A stretch of DNA of 63,846 nt from Testudinibacter crocodili (GTDB lineage Bacteria > Pseudomonadota > Gammaproteobacteria > Enterobacterales > Pasteurellaceae), in assembly GCA_006228005.1 (NCBI GenBank), contig VDHG01000045.1, positions 1-63,846 on the forward strand, in the 5' to 3' direction. The notes under the pieces were generated by a model, which worked only from the letters and a program-made list of their open reading frames with translations, searched no databases and had not been told where the DNA came from. Position numbers and translations under genes: made by a program. This document shows, one piece after another, positions 58,506-63,846 of the stretch (position 1 is the stretch's first letter; each line of letters opens with the position of its first letter).

Positions 58506-58523
58506 ATGAAATTTACATTTCAT
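58506..58523. promoter_or_regulatory. Palindrome ATGAAAT-TTAC-ATTTCAT, candidate iol operator
   Basis: Perfect 7-bp arms (58506-58512, 58517-58523). The same heptamers form the palindrome before the symporter at 51785-51800. A RpiR-type IolR is the usual iol repressor in proteobacteria; no such gene is in the window. Confidence 0.6.
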
Positions 58524-58570
58524 TTTGTATTTTATTGGAATTAATTTTGAGTAGAATAGCGACTGTAAAC

Positions 58571-58602
58571 ATTCACTGTAGCATTCATTCACTGTAGCAT
58601 TG
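58571..58602 (+). repeat. 16-bp tandem duplication in iolD leader
   Basis: Two copies of ATTCACTGTAGCATT(C/G) in direct tandem (58571-58586, 58587-58602), 15/16 identical, ending 30 bp before the iolD ATG. Confidence 0.8.
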
Positions 58603-58632
58603 ATAGCTCGCATTATTTTGGCAGGAGAATCT

Positions 58633-60573
58633 ATGAAGACACAAAAACTCACCGTTGCCCAAGCACTCGTCAAATTTTTAGATAACCAATATGTGGAAGT
58701 AGACGGCAAAGTCAGCAAATTTGTGAAGGGTATTTTTGGCATTTTTGGACACGGCAACGTGCTCGGTTTGGGGCAAGCGTTGGAACAAGACAGCGGACAG
58801 CTGATTGTACACCAAGGGCGCAACGAACAAGGCATGGCGCATGCGGCGATGGGATTTGCCAAACAAAAGGCGCGCAAGCAGATTTACGCCTGCACCTCCT
58901 CAGTCGGCCCTGGCGCTGCCAATATGATCACCGCCGCCGCCACGGCGACCGCCAACCGTATTCCGCTGCTGCTGTTGCCCGGCGATGTGTTTGCCACCCG
59001 GCAACCGGATCCGGTGCTGCAACAGATCGAGCAAAGCTACAATTTGAGTATCAGCACCAATGATGCGTTTAAAGCGGTGAGTAAATATTGGGATCGGGTC
59101 AATCGTCCGGAACAGTTGATGACCGCCTGTATCAATGCGATGCGGGTGCTGACTGATCCGGCGGAAACAGGGGCGGTAACGATTGCGTTGCCACAAGATG
59201 TGCAAGCGGAAGCGTATGATTTCCCAGAGTATTTTCTGCAAAAACGCATTCACCGTATTGAACGCTCTTTGCCGACCGAACCGATGCTGCAACAAGCGCT
59301 GGAACTGATCAAACGTAAGCAAAAACCGTTGATTATTTGTGGCGGCGGTGTACGTTATTCCGAAGCGGCTGCGGAGCTGAAAGCCTTTGCCGAAGCCTAT
59401 CAAATTCCGTTTGCCGAAACCCAAGCAGGCAAAAGTGCGGTGGTGTCTGCTCATCCGCTTAATGTTGGCGGCGTGGGTGAAACCGGTTGTTTGTCCGCAA
59501 ATTTGTTGGCAAAAGAAGCCGATTTGGTGATCGGTATCGGCACCCGCTACACCGATTTCACCACCTCGTCCAAATGGATTTTTCAAAACCCTGAAGTGGA
59601 ATTTTTAAATATCAATATCGCCCGTTTCGATGCCTATAAATTGGATGGGGTGCAAGTCACCGCTGATGCCAAGGCCAGTTTGCAACAGTTGCAGCCGCTG
59701 CTGCAAGCAGTCGGTTATCAAGCCCAATGGCATGCTCAGATTGCGCAAGCCAAACAACAGTTCGAACAAGAGTTAAACCGGGTGTATAACGTCACTTATA
59801 GTGGCAAAACCTTTGTGCCGGAAGTCAATGACCGACTGGATACCGCTGCGGTTTATCAGGAATTCCAACAAATTACCGGTTCATCACTGACCCAAAGCCG
59901 AGTGTTAGGTATTTTGAATCAGGCGTTGGGCGAAAACGATATTATTGTTGCCGCCGCTGGCAGCTTGCCGGGCGATCTGCAACGCACTTGGCAAAGCAAA
60001 GGCGAAAATACCTATCATCTGGAATACGGCTATTCCTGTATGGGCTATGAAGTCAATGCGGCGTTAGGCGCAAAACTGGCGGAGCCGGAAAAAGAGGTGT
60101 ATGCCTTCTTGGGCGATGGCTCGTATTTAATGCTGCATTCGGAGTTGATCACCTCGATTCAGGAACATAAAAAAATCAATATTATCCTGCTGGACAATAT
60201 GACCAACGGTTGCATCAACAACTTGCAAATCGGCAACGGCATGGATAGCTTCTGCACCGAATTCCGTTTCAGAAATCCGCAAACCAACCAGCTGGATGCC
60301 GGCTTTATTCCGGTGGATTTTGCTATGAACGCCGCCTCTTACGGTTGCAAAACCTATAAAGTCAGAACCGAAGAAGAACTGAAAACCGCACTTGAAGAGG
60401 CAAAAAAACAGAAAGTCTCTACGTTGATCGACATTAAAGTATTGCCGAAAACCATGGTGCATGGTTATGGCAGTTGGTGGCACGTTGGCGTGGCAGAAGT
60501 GTCGCAAAAAGAGCGGGTGCGTGAGGCTTTCCAAAAAGCGGAAATTCAGATTAACCGTGCCCGTCGTTATTAA
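58633..60573 (+). CDS. iolD: THcHDO hydrolase IolD
   Basis: 646 residues from ATG 58633, preceded by AGGAGA; an in-frame upstream start lacks a ribosome site. It is a thiamine-diphosphate enzyme that opens the ring of 3D-(3,5/4)-trihydroxycyclohexane-1,2-dione. [20 protein letters not shown] carries the cofactor glutamate region, and [15 protein letters not shown] with the NN pair following is the ThDP/Mg motif. First gene of iolDEG. Confidence 0.95.
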   Translation: MKTQKLTVAQALVKFLDNQYVEVDGKVSKFVKGIFGIFGHGNVLGLGQALEQDSGQLIVHQGRNEQGMAHAAMGFAKQKARKQIYACTSSVGPGAANMITAAATATANRIPLLLLPGDVFATRQPDPVLQQIEQSYNLSISTNDAFKAVSKYWDRVNRPEQLMTACINAMRVLTDPAETGAVTIALPQDVQAEAYDFPEYFLQKRIHRIERSLPTEPMLQQALELIKRKQKPLIICGGGVRYSEAAAELKAFAEAYQIPFAETQAGKSAVVSAHPLNVGGVGETGCLSANLLAKEADLVIGIGTRYTDFTTSSKWIFQNPEVEFLNINIARFDAYKLDGVQVTADAKASLQQLQPLLQAVGYQAQWHAQIAQAKQQFEQELNRVYNVTYSGKTFVPEVNDRLDTAAVYQEFQQITGSSLTQSRVLGILNQALGENDIIVAAAGSLPGDLQRTWQSKGENTYHLEYGYSCMGYEVNAALGAKLAEPEKEVYAFLGDGSYLMLHSELITSIQEHKKINIILLDNMTNGCINNLQIGNGMDSFCTEFRFRNPQTNQLDAGFIPVDFAMNAASYGCKTYKVRTEEELKTALEEAKKQKVSTLIDIKVLPKTMVHGYGSWWHVGVAEVSQKERVREAFQKAEIQINRARRY

Positions 60574-60626
60574 ATTATCGAGTTAAATAAAGTATTTAAA
60601 ATCACCTTTGAAGGAGAAACAAACAG

Positions 60627-61523
60627 ATGAAAGCAGAAAATGTGAAATTGGGTATCGCCCCAATCGGCTGGACCAATGATGACTTGCCGGAATTGGGCGC
60701 AGAAAACACCTTTGAACAATGTGTCAGTGAAATGGCGTTGGCTGGCTACGAAGGTTGCGAAGTCGGCAATAAATATCCGCGTGATGTAAAAGTGCTGAAA
60801 CACAAATTAGACGTGCGCGGCATTCAGATCTGTAATGCGTGGTTCAGTACTTTCTTTGTGGACGGCAAAAAAGAGCAAACCATCAAAGATTTTATTGAAC
60901 ACATGAATTTCTTACACGCCATGGGCGCCAAAGTGATCGGTTGTTCAGAACAGAGCCGCAGTATTCAAGGTCAGAAAAAAGCGATTTTCAAAGAAAAAAC
61001 CGTGTTCAACGATGCAGAATGGCAACTGCTGGCGGAGGGCTACAACGAGCTGGCTAAAATTGCTGCTGAAAAAGGTATGAAAGTCTGTCTGCATCACCAT
61101 ATGGGTACTGGGATCCAAACGCCACAAGAGGTTGACCGCTATATGGAAGTGACTAATGATGATGTCTATTTGCTGTTCGATTCTGGTCATCTTTACTACT
61201 CTGAAGGGTCGCAGCAAGCGATGTTGGATGTATTAGAGAAATACATTGACCGTATCGTCCATGTGCACTTGAAAGATGTGCGTGATGACGTGGTTGCCGA
61301 GGTTAAAGCCAACGATCTCAGCTTCTTAGAAGGAGTAAAAAAAGGGACGTTCACCGTGCCGGGCGATGGCGTGATTGACTTCAAACCGATTTTTGCGATT
61401 TTAGAAAAACATGATTACAAAGGTTGGATGGTGGTGGAAGCCGAACAAGATCCGGCACTTGCCAATCCATTTGAATACGCCTTAAAAGGCCGTAAATACA
61501 TCAAAGACGTAGCAGGAGTTTAA
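60627..61523 (+). CDS. iolE: Inosose dehydratase IolE
   Basis: 298 residues, TIM-barrel of the xylose-isomerase-like class. It dehydrates scyllo-inosose, needing Mn or Co. [20 protein letters not shown] is the signature start; metal-site residues appear in [21 protein letters not shown] and VHLKDVR. AAGGAG lies before the ATG. 53 bp after iolD and 2 bp before iolG. Confidence 0.95.
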   Translation: MKAENVKLGIAPIGWTNDDLPELGAENTFEQCVSEMALAGYEGCEVGNKYPRDVKVLKHKLDVRGIQICNAWFSTFFVDGKKEQTIKDFIEHMNFLHAMGAKVIGCSEQSRSIQGQKKAIFKEKTVFNDAEWQLLAEGYNELAKIAAEKGMKVCLHHHMGTGIQTPQEVDRYMEVTNDDVYLLFDSGHLYYSEGSQQAMLDVLEKYIDRIVHVHLKDVRDDVVAEVKANDLSFLEGVKKGTFTVPGDGVIDFKPIFAILEKHDYKGWMVVEAEQDPALANPFEYALKGRKYIKDVAGV

Positions 61524-61525
61524 TT

Positions 61526-62539
61526 ATGATTAAAGTAGGTATTATCGGCGCAGGCCGTATCGGACGTGTGCATTCGGAAAGTATCAGCAAATACGTTAAA
61601 GGCGCAGAAATCAAAGCGATTTCCGACATTAAAGTCACAGAAGAGCTGCAAGCTTGGGCGAAATCGATGGGCATTGCGCATGTCTATGACGACTACAAAC
61701 AAATTCTGCAAGACCCTGAAATTGATGCGGTGTTGGTCTGCTCCTCCACTAATACCCACGCTCCGATTTCAATCGAAGCTGCGCAAGCCGGCAAACATAT
61801 TTTCTGTGAAAAACCGATTGATGCCGATGTGGGCAGAATCAAGCAAGTGTTGGCAGCGGTAGAAAAAGCCGGGGTGAAATTCCAAGTGGGCTTCAACCGC
61901 CGTTTTGATCACAACTTTAAAGCGATTAAAGATCGTGTTGTCGCCGGTGACATCGGCGAACCACATATTATCAAAGTGACCTCACGCGATCCGGATGCGC
62001 CGCCAATCGAATACGTTAAAGTATCCGGCGGCATGTTCTTCGACATGACGATTCACGATTTTGACATGATCCGCTACCTCTCAGGCAGCAATGTGACCGA
62101 AGTGTTTGCGGTCGGCAGCGTGTTGGTCAATCCGGAAATCGGCAAAGCCGGCGATATCGACACAGCCGTAATCACCTTGAAATTAGCAAACGGCGCGATC
62201 GGCGTAATCGACAACAGCCGCAAAGCGGTTTACGGCTACGATCAACGTGCCGAAGTGTTCGGCTCGAAAGGCGCAATCCAAATCAGCAACGACACCGGCT
62301 CAAGTGCGGTTTTCTCCGGCGAAAACGGCGTGGTAGCGGAAAAACCGAAATACTTCTTCCTTGAGCGCTATATGCAATCCTTCGCCGACGAGATCTCCTG
62401 CTTCGTCGATTCGGTGGTCAACGACAAACCGACCGTTGTCAACGGCGACGACGGCTTGCAACCGGTGTTGATAGCACTGGCTGCGAAAAAATCGATGGAA
62501 GAGGGCAGACCGGTTAAGATTAGTGAGGTTGGTCAATAG
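61526..62539 (+). CDS. iolG: Inositol 2-dehydrogenase IolG
   Basis: 337 residues, Gfo/Idh/MocA family. NAD-binding GIIGAGRIGRVHSES at the N-terminus, catalytic-lysine motif EKPIDAD near 96, and the substrate loop FFDMTIHDFDMIRYL. It oxidises myo-inositol to inosose, the first catabolic step. It ends iolDEG, and a hairpin follows. iolA and iolB are not in this window and may be elsewhere. Confidence 0.95.
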   Translation: MIKVGIIGAGRIGRVHSESISKYVKGAEIKAISDIKVTEELQAWAKSMGIAHVYDDYKQILQDPEIDAVLVCSSTNTHAPISIEAAQAGKHIFCEKPIDADVGRIKQVLAAVEKAGVKFQVGFNRRFDHNFKAIKDRVVAGDIGEPHIIKVTSRDPDAPPIEYVKVSGGMFFDMTIHDFDMIRYLSGSNVTEVFAVGSVLVNPEIGKAGDIDTAVITLKLANGAIGVIDNSRKAVYGYDQRAEVFGSKGAIQISNDTGSSAVFSGENGVVAEKPKYFFLERYMQSFADEISCFVDSVVNDKPTVVNGDDGLQPVLIALAAKKSMEEGRPVKISEVGQ

Positions 62540-62562
62540 ATTAGAAATTTAAACTACATTGA

Positions 62563-62607
62563 TTCGCTTTCTTGAGAAACGCAGCATTCGACGCTCAAGA
62601 AGGCGAA
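62563..62607 (+). other. Large hairpin after iolG
   Basis: TTCGCTTTCTTGAG (62563-62576) pairs with CTCAAGAAGGCGAA (62594-62607), one G-T pair, 17-nt loop. There is no T-run, so it may protect the iol mRNA end or be an element end. Confidence 0.6.
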
Positions 62608-62752
62608 ATTCGTATAAACCTCCCGCTTTTAATGCTATAAAACTCCAAATTCATCAAAAAAATTAATTTTAAATCAAATAGATAAATTTATTCTTCCTTT
62701 ATTGTTGCAAACAATGCAAAAACTTCTTGTCATATACAACAGGAAGATTATA

Positions 62753-62783
62753 ATTTAGTAAATTATTTTTATATTTACTAAAT
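62753..62783. promoter_or_regulatory. 11-bp perfect inverted repeat before the HTH gene
   Basis: ATTTAGTAAAT (62753-62763) and ATTTACTAAAT (62773-62783) with 9 bp between. The repeat ends 15 bp before the HTH gene start, overlapping the likely promoter, so autorepression is probable. Confidence 0.7.
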
Positions 62784-62798
62784 AAATAAGGAAGGTAT

Positions 62799-63755
62799 AT
62801 GAACAATGATTTAATTACATTAGCATTAGATTTACTCTCCTGCACTCAAAAAGAGCTTGCAGTTAAATTAGCTGTGTCGCCTACTCAGATCAGTAAATGG
62901 AAAAAAGGCGAATATATGTCATTTGAATCAAGAGAAAAGCTAAAAAAAATACTAGAAATAGATAATCTTGATCCAAGTTTTATTTTACTTGTTGGTTCAA
63001 TAGAGAATGCTCGAAATTGGGATAGACTTATCCACTTTATTGCCGAGTTAGCAGAGGAGCAAGCTGAGACGGGGTATAATACGATACCATTGCAAGATGA
63101 ATTAGAAATATTAAGTTCAGATATGTTTCGAATTTTAAAAGAGATTGGTATAGAGATTCCTAAATCTTTTCCTCACCAATTTCTACTTGATTATAATAAT
63201 ATTATGTCTGGAGATGATGATATTTACTTTAACTTAATAGATGACATAGAAGAAAATTCATTAACAAATATAATCTATCAAACATTTCTAGCATTGAATG
63301 ATATTTATGGATTTTATGCAGCTTATATTGATCAATTAATGTTTAATGATGACATAGAATTTTTTGACGAGCTAAGCCAAATTGAAAGTTGTTTGATTGA
63401 TTTGGCAGTATGTAAAATAGATATCTCCGAAACTATAGCACCTAATTTTTTAGAGTTTAAATTTAAAACAACAACACAGTATCGAAAATGGATAAATGCT
63501 ATTAAACATAAAGCTTTTCTAGCTAATATCCCATTGAAGGTTGAATTAATGAATTTAGTATCTGATGATCATAACACAATAGGTCACCAAGCAGAGCGAG
63601 AAAGCTTGGGATTTAATAATGATATGATTCATCCTGATATTTATATGAACGAATTACTACAAGGAATGCGGTTAATTCATCAAGTGCTACCTGCTATTGT
63701 AAAAAAATTAGATATTAAAGATTTTCAAATTAATGAACAAGATTTAAGTGTCTAA
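62799..63755 (+). CDS. AT-rich HTH protein of unknown family, 318 aa
   Basis: The N-terminal HTH (about 3-50, LDLLSCTQKELAVKLAVSPT, then ISKWKKGEYM) is of XRE/Cro type. The remaining ~265 residues are acidic, helical, without membrane segments, and match nothing I recognise. The DNA is much AT-richer than every other gene here and carries no uptake sequence, both signs of recent transfer. AAGGAAGG precedes the ATG. A palindrome upstream and a strong hairpin downstream make it a self-contained unit. It could be a phage-type or defence regulator. Confidence 0.75.
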   Translation: MNNDLITLALDLLSCTQKELAVKLAVSPTQISKWKKGEYMSFESREKLKKILEIDNLDPSFILLVGSIENARNWDRLIHFIAELAEEQAETGYNTIPLQDELEILSSDMFRILKEIGIEIPKSFPHQFLLDYNNIMSGDDDIYFNLIDDIEENSLTNIIYQTFLALNDIYGFYAAYIDQLMFNDDIEFFDELSQIESCLIDLAVCKIDISETIAPNFLEFKFKTTTQYRKWINAIKHKAFLANIPLKVELMNLVSDDHNTIGHQAERESLGFNNDMIHPDIYMNELLQGMRLIHQVLPAIVKKLDIKDFQINEQDLSV

Positions 63756-63798
63756 TTTAATATTATACATGTAGGCATAGTAGACAAAAGGGTTGGTC

Positions 63799-63846
63799 AA
63801 AACTCGCTTGAAGCCTTACAGTATAAGGCTTTGAGTGAGTTTTATA
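63799..63846 (+). terminator. 20-bp stem hairpin at window end
   Basis: Arms 63799-63818 and 63824-63843 pair along all 20 positions, three of them G-T, with a 5-nt loop and TTTTATA following. It is probably the terminator of the HTH gene, though an element end is possible. Confidence 0.7.

Larger units (their letters stand above)
58244..58632. promoter_or_regulatory. Divergent iolC/iolD control region
   Basis: 389 bp without a gene. Contents: a CRP-like palindrome (58370-58385), an uptake sequence complement near 58458, the ATGAAAT/ATTTCAT palindrome (58506-58523), a further ATTTCAT half near 58339-58345, and a 16-bp tandem duplication in the iolD leader (58571-58602). Confidence 0.6.

Noticed and set aside
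58900-59586. 228-codon leftward frame opposite iolD
   Set aside because: Shadow of iolD; Arg/His/Gln-rich product without family features.
63799-63843. tRNA-like or riboswitch reading of the terminal hairpin
   Set aside because: A single long stem with a 5-nt loop and no further helices fits a terminator, not a structured RNA gene.

Overview
The window is chromosomal DNA from a member of the Pasteurellaceae. The 9-base uptake sequence AAGTGCGGT, or its complement ACCGCACTT, occurs dozens of times inside and between genes. This is the Haemophilus influenzae-type signal rather than the ACAAGCGGT type. Gene content and order (malT/malPQ, gshA-luxS, narP/narQ, fruBKA, glpE/glpG, fbpABC) also fit that family. 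The species cannot be named from this alone. A complete maltose regulon plus inositol genes suggests a metabolically versatile commensal rather than H. influenzae itself. No rRNA, tRNA, CRISPR array or intact insertion sequence was seen.

Layout. 0.1-15.7 kb is a full maltose/maltodextrin regulon: malK-lamB-malM leftward, malE-malF-malG rightward, a small unknown gene, malT leftward, malP-malQ rightward. CRP-like and MalT-like sites lie in the two divergent control regions. 15.7-20.1 kb is an accessory patch. It holds an intergenic mosaic of repeats, a secreted Sel1-repeat protein, a nitroreductase, a dmsD-napF pair without dmsABC, a DUF488 gene, and a HigBA-type toxin-antitoxin locus whose toxin is frameshifted. 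20.1-35.3 kb is core: ndh, ridA, argF, fbpABC iron uptake, cyaA (TTG start, CRP site), narP, yqaB-yqaA-gshA-luxS in the same neighbourhood as in E. coli, and purT. 35.4-40.9 kb has yedI, a relic of mmuM, and fruBKA under apparent Cra and CRP control. 40.9-49.7 kb holds a lipoprotein, membrane proteins, glpE, glpG, ubiA, a transporter, proC, rdgC, a 24-residue Cys-rich peptide gene, a DUF2892 protein and an acetyltransferase. 49.8-62.5 kb holds narQ, a sodium/solute symporter, an exonuclease plus cNMP/CBS/DUF294 protein pair, and the inositol genes iolC and iolDEG. The last 1.3 kb is clearly AT-richer and carries one unfamiliar HTH protein with its own palindromic operator and a strong hairpin.

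How the parts connect. cAMP-CRP is the common theme: cyaA is here, and CRP-like 16-mers precede the mal, fru, iol and fbp units and the small gene beside malG. The symporter promoter and the iolC/iolD divergent promoter both carry an ATTTCAT/ATGAAAT palindrome, so the symporter is a good candidate inositol transporter of one regulon. The DUF294/exonuclease pair lies between them. Inverted pairs of uptake sequences serve as terminators at several gene ends (malE, malG, malT, higA/ndh).

The observations most worth following are the shared symporter/iol operator with the embedded DUF294-exonuclease pair, the Cys4 micro-ORF after rdgC, the broken higB, the three-copy 26-bp repeat with a nearby inverted-repeat bracket, and the AT-rich HTH locus.
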